Positions 8,178 to 15,658 of a stretch of 64,000 nt of DNA are shown in pieces. How positions within the stretch are numbered: the first letter of the stretch is position 1; every line of letters begins with the position of its first letter. Origin of the DNA: Microbulbifer donghaiensis. GTDB taxonomy: Bacteria > Pseudomonadota > Gammaproteobacteria > Pseudomonadales > Cellvibrionaceae. The stretch is taken from positions 2,340,617-2,404,616 of the forward strand of contig NZ_FQVA01000001.1 in assembly GCF_900129095.1 (NCBI RefSeq), given 5' to 3'. The notes below the pieces were generated by a model that was not told the DNA's origin, did not search any database, and saw only the letters and a program-made list of their open reading frames with translations. A program made the translations under genes and the position numbers.

Positions 8178-9305
8178 CTATTCGGCGCTGGGGAACCAGC
8201 GCACCACCACCGCAGTGCGCAGCCTCTCTCGGCCGAACAACGACATTTTTGCAAAGTCATCCCGCGCGATTGGCAGATACTGGCTGTCGAGCGGATTCTG
8301 TTCGTCGTCTTCATCCGGGTCGTGCACGTAGAGGCACTCCTCGTCGATGCCGGTCAGCGTCACCCAGTGGGGCACCTTCTTGCCGTCCAGGCGGTAGGTG
8401 CTGATCAGCAACAGTGCCAGGGCGCCTTCCTCGAGCCACTGCTGCAGCTGTTCCTGGGTGAACTCCCGCTCGATCACCGCAATACCACTGGCACTGGCGG
8501 CAGAGCGGAAGTCCGCGTCCACCTGCTGAATCACCGATTTTTTTGCCGCCGAACGCACGCCGTCGGCGAACAGCGGCGAGGTCTGGTTCAGGTACACCTC
8601 ACAGTCGAAGCCGCGTCGCTGCATTGCCAGCGCCAGGCCGATGGGATGGCAACCGCCGTGTCCGGACGCCATAAAAATCGTCGTCGCTTCGCGCCACAGC
8701 GCCAGCTCCTCACTGACCGATGGGGGATAGTCGGGGTGCAGCGCCGCCATCGCCATCATCGCCGCCGCCGGCCCGCAGGTGAATTCGGTGGTCTGCCCGT
8801 ACCAGGGCACTGCCAGGCTGTGCAGGTTCTCCGGGCGGTAGCGAATGCGTTTCTGCATGCGCAGCGCGTCGCCCTGGTCCTCGTAATAGTTCGGATAGCT
8901 GCCGAAGGTGCGGTAACCCAGCTGCTGGTAGAGGGCGATGGCGGAATGGTTGTCCTCCGCCACTTCCAGGCGCATGAACAGGCGGCCGCTCTGGCTGCTG
9001 GCTTCCTCGGCGGTGACCAGCAGCGCCTTGCCGATACCCTGGCCGCGCCCCGCCGGGCCCACCGCGAGGGAATAGAGTCGCGCGAGGCGGGTGCCGCGGC
9101 GCAGCAGCACCAGTACATAGCCGAGCAGCTGCTCCGCACGCTCGGCCACCAGGAAGACCCGGTTCTCCGCGCCCACCCAGTGGCGCAGGCGGCGCCGGCT
9201 GAGGCGGTCGCCCTCAAAACAGGCCTGCTCCAGGACGTGTAGCGCGGGCACGTCCGCGGGCGCGGCGGGGCGAATCGTGAAGGTGGGGAAGGATTGCGCA
9301 GACAT
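8178..9305 (-). CDS. GNAT acetyltransferase fused to C39-like cysteine peptidase
   Basis: A 375-residue two-domain protein. Residues 8-155 form a GNAT N-acetyltransferase domain, with the acetyl-CoA loop GPAGRGQGIGKALL near 84-97. Residues 165-375 resemble a C39-type papain-fold peptidase: Gln171 and Cys177 in YGQTTEFTCGPA, His313 in VPHWVTL and Asp329 in VHDPDED are good catalytic candidates. An amino-terminal acyltransferase and a peptidase in one chain suggest action on amino or peptide bonds of the same substrate. It is divergent from the RimK-like ATP-grasp gene across a 148-bp gap, a pairing I know from other proteobacteria. The substrate is unknown. Confidence 0.78.
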   Translation of the reverse strand: MSAQSFPTFTIRPAAPADVPALHVLEQACFEGDRLSRRRLRHWVGAENRVFLVAERAEQLLGYVLVLLRRGTRLARLYSLAVGPAGRGQGIGKALLVTAEEASSQSGRLFMRLEVAEDNHSAIALYQQLGYRTFGSYPNYYEDQGDALRMQKRIRYRPENLHSLAVPWYGQTTEFTCGPAAAMMAMAALHPDYPPSVSEELALWREATTIFMASGHGGCHPIGLALAMQRRGFDCEVYLNQTSPLFADGVRSAAKKSVIQQVDADFRSAASASGIAVIEREFTQEQLQQWLEEGALALLLISTYRLDGKKVPHWVTLTGIDEECLYVHDPDEDDEQNPLDSQYLPIARDDFAKMSLFGRERLRTAVVVRWFPSAE

Positions 9306-9379
9306 GGTTAGGGCCCGCCTGGCGGCGGCTCAGGACACCGCGAAGGTGCGGCCTGGCAACATTATCAAAAGCGTTAAAA

Positions 9380-9414
9380 AAAGATAGGAGCTGGACAAAA
9401 TTTCTTCTATCTTT
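9380..9414. promoter_or_regulatory. Inverted repeat in divergent promoter region
   Basis: AAAGATAG at 9380-9387 is mirrored by CTATCTTT at 9407-9414, in the A/T-rich gap between the GNAT/C39 gene and the RimK-like gene. The position suits an operator controlling both promoters. No protein is known to bind it, and the 8-bp arms could be chance. Confidence 0.35.
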
Positions 9415-9453
9415 CGCCCTGTTGACCTTTCCCTACTTGAGGCGCCTATTTGC

Positions 9454-10926
9454 ATGTCCCAGGTGCTAATCGTGATCGACCAGCTCGACGACTGGGCTCC
9501 CTACTACCCCAGCGAGCGCGTGATCACCTTTGCCGACTATCTACAGTTGCCCGCCCGCCAGCAGCGCGTGCGGGTGATCAACCTGTGCGCGGACTACGAC
9601 TATCGTTCCGAGGGGTACTATTGCTCTCTGCTCGCGGAGGCCCGTAGCCACCACGTTCTGCCGAGCGTGCGCACCCTGAATGACCTGTCGGTGCCGCAGC
9701 TCTACAAGCTGCAGCTGGCGCCTCTGGTGCCCGCGCTGAGCAAGTTGAAGAAGCCGGACGAGCCGGATGCCCACCTGGTGGTGAAGTCCTACTTCGGACA
9801 GTGCGCCGAGCCGGCCCTGCAGCCGCTGGCGCGACTGCTGTTCGACCGCTTTGCCTGCCCGGTACTGGAAATTCACCTGGCCTGCGACAAGGCCTGGGAG
9901 ATTGCCGACCTGCGCATCTGCTCGCACCGCGAGCTGAGCGAGGAAGAGGAGACACGCTTCGCCGACGCGCTGGACAGCTTCAGCAACCAGGTGTGGCGAC
10001 CGCGCACCAAGAGCGCGAACACCCGCTACGATCTGGCGATTCTGGTGAATCCTGAAGAGGCGCTGCCGCCCTCGGACCAGAGTGCGCTGAAAAAGTTTGC
10101 CAGCGCCGGCCGCGAACTGGGCTTCTCCGTGGAAATAATCACGCCGGCAGACTATATGCGCCTGCCGGAATTCGATGCGCTGTTTATTCGCGAGACAACC
10201 GCCATCGACCACCACACCTACCGCTTTGCGAAAAAGGCCGAGGCGGAGGGCCTGGTGGTGCTGGACGATCCGACCAGTATCCTGCGCTGCACCAACAAGA
10301 TTTACCTGGCCGACCTGTTTGCGACGCACAAGGTCCCTGCGCCGAAGACCTGCATCCTCAGGCGCGGCGACGAGCAGAGCCTGCAGAAGGCGCTGGCCGA
10401 GCTCGGTCTGCCGATGGTGGTCAAAATTCCCGACGGGTCCTTTTCCCGCGGCGTGGTAAAGGTTCAGACCGAAGAGGACCTGCGGCACAAACTGGACGAG
10501 TTGTTTGCCGAATCCAGCCTGCTGCTCGCGCAGGAATTTCTCTATACGGAATTCGACTGGCGCATCGGCGTGCTGAACAACAAGCCGCTGTACGCCTGTC
10601 GCTATTACATGGCGAAGAATCACTGGCAGATCTACAACCACGGCAACAAGAAAAGTGTGAGCGGTGGCTTTACCACACTGCCCACGTTTGAAGTGCCGAA
10701 GGCGGTGCTGCAGGCCGCCCTGAAAGCGACCAAGCCGATCGGCAACGGTTTCTACGGTGTCGATGTAAAGGAGTCCGCCGGCAAGGGCTACGTGATCGAA
10801 GTCAACGACAATCCGTCGATCGACAGCGGCGTCGAGGATAAATACCTGGGGCGCGAACTCTACCGGCTGATACTCGAAGAGTTTGCACGCCGACTGGACG
10901 CGCGGCGCGCCGGACACGAAAACTGA
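9454..10926 (+). CDS. RimK-like ATP-grasp ligase with N-terminal RLAN-type domain
   Basis: A 490-residue protein. About 150 N-terminal residues match the RLAN-type extension seen on a subset of RimK relatives. A middle region (about 185-280) holds a pre-ATP-grasp fold. The ATP-grasp core follows, with LPMVVKIPDGSFSRGV as the nucleotide-binding strand and VIEVNDNPSID near 450 as the Mg-binding Glu/Asn motif. Such enzymes form amide bonds between a carboxylate and an amine using ATP. It is divergent from the GNAT/C39 fusion, so the pair could make and trim or acetylate a peptide-like product. The ribosomal protein S6 role of true RimK should not be assumed. Confidence 0.8.
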   Translation: MSQVLIVIDQLDDWAPYYPSERVITFADYLQLPARQQRVRVINLCADYDYRSEGYYCSLLAEARSHHVLPSVRTLNDLSVPQLYKLQLAPLVPALSKLKKPDEPDAHLVVKSYFGQCAEPALQPLARLLFDRFACPVLEIHLACDKAWEIADLRICSHRELSEEEETRFADALDSFSNQVWRPRTKSANTRYDLAILVNPEEALPPSDQSALKKFASAGRELGFSVEIITPADYMRLPEFDALFIRETTAIDHHTYRFAKKAEAEGLVVLDDPTSILRCTNKIYLADLFATHKVPAPKTCILRRGDEQSLQKALAELGLPMVVKIPDGSFSRGVVKVQTEEDLRHKLDELFAESSLLLAQEFLYTEFDWRIGVLNNKPLYACRYYMAKNHWQIYNHGNKKSVSGGFTTLPTFEVPKAVLQAALKATKPIGNGFYGVDVKESAGKGYVIEVNDNPSIDSGVEDKYLGRELYRLILEEFARRLDARRAGHEN

Positions 10927-10980
10927 CGCTTCGACTTAGCGCGCCCAGTGCGCCTGCCGCAGTTCGATTGGCTGGGCGCT

Positions 10981-11011
10981 GCAAAAAGAAAACCACCCGC
11001 GAGCGGGTGGT
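10981..11011 (-). terminator. Intrinsic terminator for the LysR gene
   Basis: ACCACCCGC (10992-11000) pairs with GCGGGTGGT (11003-11011). On the minus strand the stem is followed by TTTCTTTTTGC, a T-rich tail. It would end transcription coming from the LysR gene after passing through the repeat element. Confidence 0.65.
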
Positions 11012-11055
11012 CTGGTTGCTGACAAAGTTATGCAGTCAAAATTTAAGGCAAAGTG

Positions 11056-11180
11056 CTAGGGCGAGTATTTCGAACCGTCGGCGACAGGGCCGAAGGCGCC
11101 GCGAATGCGTGCAGCGGCCGGACCGTCGCCGACGGAGCTTACAGGGATGTATTCACAGCGTTTCGAAATACTCGCCCTAG
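11056..11180. repeat. Nested inverted-repeat element (MITE/REP-like)
   Basis: Outer arms are a perfect 19-bp inverted repeat: CTAGGGCGAGTATTTCGAA at 11056-11074 and its complement at 11162-11180. Inner arms are a perfect 11-bp pair, CCGTCGGCGAC at 11075-11085 and GTCGCCGACGG at 11125-11135. The right half has 26 unpaired bases between its inner and outer arms. No open reading frame within it looks real. The structure could be a small non-autonomous mobile element or a structured RNA; no target duplication is obvious at its edges. Confidence 0.6.
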
Positions 11181-11236
11181 TGCTTGGCCGCCACCGCACC
11201 AACTCAGAGCGGAATACAGGGTTTATCAAGAGTCTG

Positions 11237-11262
11237 ACCACCCGTGAGCGGGTGGTTTTTTT
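11237..11262 (+). terminator. Intrinsic terminator for the RimK-like gene
   Basis: ACCACCCG (11237-11244) pairs with CGGGTGGT (11249-11256), followed by a run of seven T. The T run touches the stop codon of the convergent LysR gene. It is nearly the same hairpin as the one at 10992-11011, which has the T-rich tail on the other strand. Confidence 0.75.
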
Positions 11263-12148
11263 ATTCCCCGGAAGTCTGCCGGCACAGTTCCAGCCAGCGC
11301 TCAATTCCGGTGCTGCGATATTTTTGCCGATGCAGGGCAAAATAAAATTCGCGGCGGAAGTCCCGCTGCGGCACCGGCAGCTCCACCAGCGAGCCGCGTT
11401 TAAACGCATCGACTAGCGATACCCGTGACAGGCAGCTGATGCCCAGACCCGCCTCAACCGCGCGCTTGATCGCCTCGGTATGCTGCAGCTCCAACAATAT
11501 ATGCAGCTGTGGCACCAGGCCCGCCATGGCGCGCTCGAACGTCTGGCGGGTGCCGGAGCCGGACTCGCGCGTGATCCAGGTGGCGGCGGTGAGGTCCCTG
11601 TCAGACAGCCGTTTGCGACCCGCCAGCGGGTGCTGCGGCGCACAGAACACCACCAGCTCGTCGTCGCGCCAGCGAATCATCTCCAGGTCCGGGTGGTTGA
11701 GCTCGCCCTCGATCAGGCCGAGGTCCAGCTCGAAATTCAGTACCCGCTCGGCGATGGCGGCGGTATTGGCCACTTCCAGTTCCACCCGTGTGCCCGGCTG
11801 CTCCTCCATATAGCTGGCCATGACGCCGGCGGCGAGGTAGTTGCCGATGGTCAGGGTGGCGCCGATTTTCAGCCGCCCCAGGTCGCGGTGCGTGGCCAGG
11901 GTCTGTTCCAGTTCCCGCGCCCGCTCCAGCAGTTCCTCCGCCCGCGGCCACAGCTGGCGGCCCAGCTCGTTCAGGCGCAGGCGCTTGCCGGTGCGCTCGA
12001 ACAGGCGCAGCTCGAACTGCTGTTCGAACTCTTTCAGCGCGGTGGAGGCGGCGGACTGGGACATATTCAGGCTCTCCGCCGCACGGCTCACGTTCTCGTA
12101 GTGGGCGCAGGCGAGGAACACCTCCAGCTGGCGGAGGGAATAGCGCAT
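11261..12148 (-). CDS. LysR-family regulator divergent from fpr (FinR-like)
   Basis: A 295-residue LysR-type transcription factor. Residues 1-60 form the winged helix-turn-helix (VSRAAESLNMSQSAASTALKEFE) and residues 90-295 the periplasmic-binding-like effector domain. It is divergent from the ferredoxin-NADP reductase gene with a 124-bp shared promoter region. In pseudomonads the LysR protein FinR sits in the same arrangement and activates fpr under redox or sulfur-related stress, so a similar role is likely here. The assignment of FinR orthology is inferred from the gene neighbourhood and was not tested by alignment. The gene ends against the terminator of the convergent RimK-like gene. Confidence 0.82.
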   Translation of the reverse strand: MRYSLRQLEVFLACAHYENVSRAAESLNMSQSAASTALKEFEQQFELRLFERTGKRLRLNELGRQLWPRAEELLERARELEQTLATHRDLGRLKIGATLTIGNYLAAGVMASYMEEQPGTRVELEVANTAAIAERVLNFELDLGLIEGELNHPDLEMIRWRDDELVVFCAPQHPLAGRKRLSDRDLTAATWITRESGSGTRQTFERAMAGLVPQLHILLELQHTEAIKRAVEAGLGISCLSRVSLVDAFKRGSLVELPVPQRDFRREFYFALHRQKYRSTGIERWLELCRQTSGE

Positions 12149-12182
12149 AATGAGTCCCTGTGCTCATTAATATAATCGATAA

Positions 12183-12220
12183 GGAATATCCAAATATCCC
12201 ATTTTGCCTATAGATATTCC
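12183..12220. promoter_or_regulatory. Candidate LysR operator upstream of fpr
   Basis: GGAATATC at 12183-12190 is mirrored by GATATTCC at 12213-12220 with 22 bases between, in the A/T-rich gap between the LysR gene and fpr. LysR factors usually bind two such half-site clusters near the target promoter. The location is right, but no binding data exist for this sequence. Confidence 0.4.
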
Positions 12221-12272
12221 AGAGCTAGAATTCAATCATTAAGAGAGTTCAGGAATAAGTAGTTCTAAGCTT

Positions 12273-13049
12273 ATGTCTAATTTGAATATAGAGAAGGTGC
12301 TGGAAGTCCATCACTGGAACGACACACTGTTCAGCTTCAAGACCAGTCGCGATCCGGGTTTCCGCTTTGAGAACGGCCATTTTACGATGATCGGCCTGCA
12401 GCAGGACAACGGCCGCCCGCTGCTGCGCGCTTACTCTATTGCCAGTGCCAATTACGAGGATGAGCTGGAGTTTTTCAGCATCAAGGTGCCCAATGGCCCG
12501 CTGACCTCGCAGCTGCAGAATATCAAACCCGGTGACGAGATCTTTGTCAGCCGCAAGCCTACCGGTACCCTGGTGGCCGACCACCTGCTGCCCGGCAAGC
12601 GCCTGTGGCTGCTGTCCACCGGTACCGGACTCGCGCCCTTCATGAGCATCATCAAGGATCCGGATGTCTACGAGCGCTTCGACCAGGTGATCCTGACCCA
12701 CGGGGTGCGCCATGTATCCGAGCTGGCCTATCAGGACTACATCGAAAACGAGCTGCCGAGTCACGAGTACTTCGGCGAGATGGTGCGCGAGCAGCTGCTC
12801 TACTACCCGACGGTGACCCGCGAGCCCTACCGCAACAACGGTCGTCTGACCGACCTGATGCTGTCCGGCAAGATCTTCCAGGACCTGGGCGTGCCGCAGC
12901 CGAACGTCGAAGAGGACCGCTTTATGCTGTGTGGCAGCCCGGCGATGCTGAAGGATCTGACCGGCATTCTCGACGACTGGGGTTTCCGCGAAACCCGCGC
13001 CGGCGTACCGCACGAGTACGTCATCGAGCGGGCTTTTGTCGAGAAATAG
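12273..13049 (+). CDS. fpr: Ferredoxin-NADP reductase
   Basis: A 258-residue FAD enzyme of the bacterial class. The FAD-binding RAYSIAS motif lies near residue 52, and the pyridine nucleotide loop STGTGLAPFMS near 112-122. The C-terminus ends EYVIERAFVEK, typical of subclass-I proteobacterial Fpr. It exchanges electrons between NADPH and ferredoxin or flavodoxin, feeding Fe-S cluster repair, radical SAM enzymes and oxidative-stress defence. Control by the divergent LysR gene is likely. Translation starts at the ATG at 12273. The transcript seems to run about 240 bases beyond the stop before two tandem terminators. Confidence 0.92.
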   Translation: MSNLNIEKVLEVHHWNDTLFSFKTSRDPGFRFENGHFTMIGLQQDNGRPLLRAYSIASANYEDELEFFSIKVPNGPLTSQLQNIKPGDEIFVSRKPTGTLVADHLLPGKRLWLLSTGTGLAPFMSIIKDPDVYERFDQVILTHGVRHVSELAYQDYIENELPSHEYFGEMVREQLLYYPTVTREPYRNNGRLTDLMLSGKIFQDLGVPQPNVEEDRFMLCGSPAMLKDLTGILDDWGFRETRAGVPHEYVIERAFVEK

Positions 13050-13252
13050 ATCCGCCTGTGGTGCGCGCCGATCGCTATCGCCGCGCACCACCAGTTTCCT
13101 ACGAGAAAGAGACAGAATACCGGCGTCGGTACTTCGAGAGTATCTGCGCGATGGATTGCGCGCAGGGAGAGACCGGGACGTTAAATGTTTTCGGAGTGTC
13201 GACCCCGGTGTTTTGTCGCCCGACCGGCTACAGTCACGTCTCCAGTGAAGTG

Positions 13253-13284
13253 ACAGGTAACGAGTTGTCTTCTACCTGTTTTTT
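13253..13284 (+). terminator. First of two tandem terminators after fpr
   Basis: ACAGGTA (13253-13259) pairs with TACCTGT (13273-13279) across a 13-base loop and is followed directly by TTTTTT. The loop is longer than usual, so on its own it may be weak. Confidence 0.5.
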
Positions 13285-13287
13285 GCA

Positions 13288-13312
13288 AACCACCCCTCCG
13301 GGTGGTTTTTTT
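13288..13312 (+). terminator. Second tandem terminator after fpr
   Basis: AACCACCC (13288-13295) pairs with GGGTGGTT (13300-13307) around a 4-base loop, with a T run through 13312. This is a textbook intrinsic terminator. Confidence 0.8.
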
Positions 13313-13418
13313 ATACCTGAAAAGCCGCTGCACTGATCCTACTCTCTAAGCAGGGCGTACAACACCAGGTGGGCAACACGGCGCAGCAGCTGCGACTGGC
13401 ATTGGCGGGAGTACATCG

Positions 13419-13958
13419 GTGACGAAGATTTTCAGATTTTTCCTGTGCGTATTTCTACTGGGCGTCGCCGGTTGCACCGGTGTGCCGGAAAATGTCGCGC
13501 CGGTGCAGAACTTTCAGCTCGACCGATATCTCGGCACCTGGTATGAGATAGCGCGGCTCGATCACTCTTTCGAGCGCGGCTTGTCCCGGGTCACGGCAGA
13601 ATACAGCCGCAATCCCGATGGCTCGGTGCGCGTCGTCAACCGCGGCTATTCCCGCGAGCAGGACAAATGGAAGCAGGCCGAGGGGCGGGCGACTTTTGTC
13701 GACCGCGAAGATACCGGGCACCTGCAGGTTTCTTTCTTCGGCCCCTTCTACGCGTCCTATGTCATCGTCGAACTGGATAAGGACTATCAGTACGCACTGG
13801 TCAGCGGCTACAGCAAATCCTATCTGTGGATACTGTCCCGCACTCCCAGCTTGCCGCAGGGCACGGTGAGTGCATTAGTCCAGCGCGCCGCCGAACTCGG
13901 CTATCCAACCGAGCGGCTGATTTTTGTGGATCAGGCCGCAGCGCCAGCGCTTCCGTAG
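13419..13958 (+). CDS. blc: Lipocalin-family outer-membrane lipoprotein (Blc-like)
   Basis: A 179-residue lipoprotein starting with GTG. The signal ends in a lipobox at GVAGC (Cys19). The lipocalin signature GTWYEIARLDHSFERGL at about residues 44-60 and a second conserved strand, YALVSGYSKSYLWILSR, are clear, and the length matches the bacterial Blc family. Blc is anchored in the outer membrane and binds lysophospholipids or fatty acids, usually under membrane stress. It is convergent with the minus-strand block that starts at 13967; only 8 bp separate the two stops, so transcripts could collide or overlap. Confidence 0.88.
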   Translation: MTKIFRFFLCVFLLGVAGCTGVPENVAPVQNFQLDRYLGTWYEIARLDHSFERGLSRVTAEYSRNPDGSVRVVNRGYSREQDKWKQAEGRATFVDREDTGHLQVSFFGPFYASYVIVELDKDYQYALVSGYSKSYLWILSRTPSLPQGTVSALVQRAAELGYPTERLIFVDQAAAPALP

Positions 13959-13966
13959 ACCAGCGG

Positions 13967-15658
13967 TCAGCGCAGTGCACTGCGTTCCCGCCACCAGGTA
14001 AAACTCAGCAGTAACAGCAGGGCTAGCGCCGGCCAGTGTATTGGCAGTGGCCGTTGCGGAGCCTTTGCCTGCGTCGCCGGGCCGAGACGCGCGCTGGCCA
14101 TCTGCTGCGTCTGCGTACGTTTCAGCCCTCTGTCCCACTCTGTCCACGCCTCGGTCGGGAATACGTACAGAGAAAACGGATTGCGCTCGTCGTCGCTGCG
14201 ATACCAGCCCGCCTGCGCCGGCCAGTAGGAATAACAGGAGCCGCTGTCAGTTTCTGCCGCGGCAATTCCGGTTAGCGGCGTCTCCGAATTTTCCTCTGCA
14301 GACACTGCGCGCAGTAAAGGTGGTGTGCTGTCGGTCAATGCGCTGCCACACAGTGTCAGTCGCTGGCCGGCCAGCGGCAGTGCGGTCGACAGCGTAATCG
14401 GTGTACGGCTGCCGCGCCGTGCGAGCTGGTGATCGAATACCGCTTTCCACAGCCGCGCGTAATCCGTCGCATATCCGGCGGTAGGCCAGCGGTGACTGTC
14501 GCCGAACATTGCAAAACCCAGCGTGCCCTCCGGCTTGCTGCGCCCCCAGTAGAGGACGCTGTTGTCTCCGTGCAGTTGCAGATCGCCTGCCTGAATTTTC
14601 TGTGGCTGATAGCCGCGCAATCGCAGCATCGGCAACTCGTCATTAGCGAACGGACTTTTCGCGGTCTGAGTGTCGGTTGCTTTCAACCGCATCTGTTGCG
14701 CAGCGGCATAGTCGACAAAGCTGCGCGGACCGTCGTCGCCGACCAGCCACAACAGCGACTTTCGTGCGGCGATGTCCGGCAATTCGCTGCGCTGCGCCGT
14801 TGTCAGCTGCGGCCACAGTCGGCTGTCGAGTATCACCAGGTCGAAGGGGCCGGCGGCATCCAACGGTTGTCTGGCGCTATTGTCCAGACCATTGAAGGTT
14901 TCGCGCCGCACTACCGCCGGTGCCAGTTGCGTGATGACCTGCGTGGGCGCGCCGGACTGCCGCAGCCAGCGGGCCAGGGCCGCCGTCTCGAACGACGGCC
15001 GTGCCAGCCATAGCAGCACTGTCGGTTGTTCGGCACTGTGCACCACTATTGGCACCGGTTCGCGACGAATTTCGCTCTTACCCCCGACAACGGTTTCGAT
15101 GCGCAGCTGGTAAAGCTGCGGACCTTCGAGCTTGGGTACGGCTGTCAGCGCCGCTGCCATTTTCGCGCCCGCGGCGATCGTCGCAGTGTCGACCACACCA
15201 CCGAAGGGATCTTCAAGCGTCAGTTTGGCGGTGCTATCCAGCGCGGTGTCGGCGGAGATCTGCAGGCGCACCGCATCCCCCAACAGTAATTCCCGCGGCC
15301 AGTCGACGCGCCACGTCGGCGCGACAGTGTTTGCCGCTGATGCCAGTCGCACCGGCGGCAGGTCGCAAAGCGCGTCGCGCCGCAGTCCGTCGCCGTTCAC
15401 ATGCAGGGTTTGCAGGGCCGCGATTTCCGCCGGCGCGAGTTCCGCTGTCAGTGCCATTGGCTCGCTACTTTGCAGAGTTGCAGTCTGCGGCGCCGGCAGC
15501 AGCGCGGGCGGCTGCAACAGCGTCCAGGCAGCCGCCCAGATCAATACCTGTGTCAGGGCGGCACCGATCCGCTGCGCTACGCTTGCGCGTCGGCGTATGA
15601 CCAGCCACAGGGAAATCGACAGCGCGACGGCAGCGAGCGGGATGAGCCACTGAATCAT
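13967..15658 (-). CDS. Large membrane protein with GATase-like domain, last gene of MoxR block
   Basis: A 563-residue protein. Two transmembrane helices lie at the N-terminus (about 5-22 and 32-50) and one near the C-terminus (about 545-557), leaving a large soluble region in between. The middle (about 215-330) resembles the glutamine-amidotransferase-like fold found in BatA-type partners (PFDLVILDSRLWPQL), but no catalytic Cys-His pair is evident, so it is probably structural. It overlaps the DUF4175 gene by 4 bp and is the last gene of the block. I do not recognise a named family; the position indicates a structural part of the MoxR/VWA membrane complex. Confidence 0.6.
   Translation of the reverse strand: MIQWLIPLAAVALSISLWLVIRRRASVAQRIGAALTQVLIWAAAWTLLQPPALLPAPQTATLQSSEPMALTAELAPAEIAALQTLHVNGDGLRRDALCDLPPVRLASAANTVAPTWRVDWPRELLLGDAVRLQISADTALDSTAKLTLEDPFGGVVDTATIAAGAKMAAALTAVPKLEGPQLYQLRIETVVGGKSEIRREPVPIVVHSAEQPTVLLWLARPSFETAALARWLRQSGAPTQVITQLAPAVVRRETFNGLDNSARQPLDAAGPFDLVILDSRLWPQLTTAQRSELPDIAARKSLLWLVGDDGPRSFVDYAAAQQMRLKATDTQTAKSPFANDELPMLRLRGYQPQKIQAGDLQLHGDNSVLYWGRSKPEGTLGFAMFGDSHRWPTAGYATDYARLWKAVFDHQLARRGSRTPITLSTALPLAGQRLTLCGSALTDSTPPLLRAVSAEENSETPLTGIAAAETDSGSCYSYWPAQAGWYRSDDERNPFSLYVFPTEAWTEWDRGLKRTQTQQMASARLGPATQAKAPQRPLPIHWPALALLLLLSFTWWRERSALR

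Larger units (their letters stand above)
10927..11260. other. Intergenic region with twin terminators around an inverted-repeat element
   Basis: No gene is supported in this 334-bp gap between the convergent RimK-like and LysR genes. It contains two similar ACCACCCG hairpins at its two ends and a nested inverted repeat between them, each described separately. Short frames here show no ribosome site or family features. Confidence 0.6.
13050..13418. other. Long 3' untranslated region of fpr and spacer
   Basis: No protein gene is supported in this 369-bp gap. It begins with a GTGGTGCGC / GCGCACCAC hairpin around 13057-13090, runs through about 160 bases without a good frame, and ends in two terminators at 13253 and 13288. 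The rest, up to the lipocalin gene, should hold that gene's promoter, but I could not pick convincing boxes. Confidence 0.5.

Noticed and set aside
11053..11416. Small frames over the nested inverted repeat
   Set aside because: They arise from the repeat arms, have no ribosome site and match no family.
12605..13336. Long plus-strand frame overlapping fpr
   Set aside because: It is another frame of fpr with an Arg/Ala-rich translation typical of GC-rich shadows; fpr itself is strongly supported.
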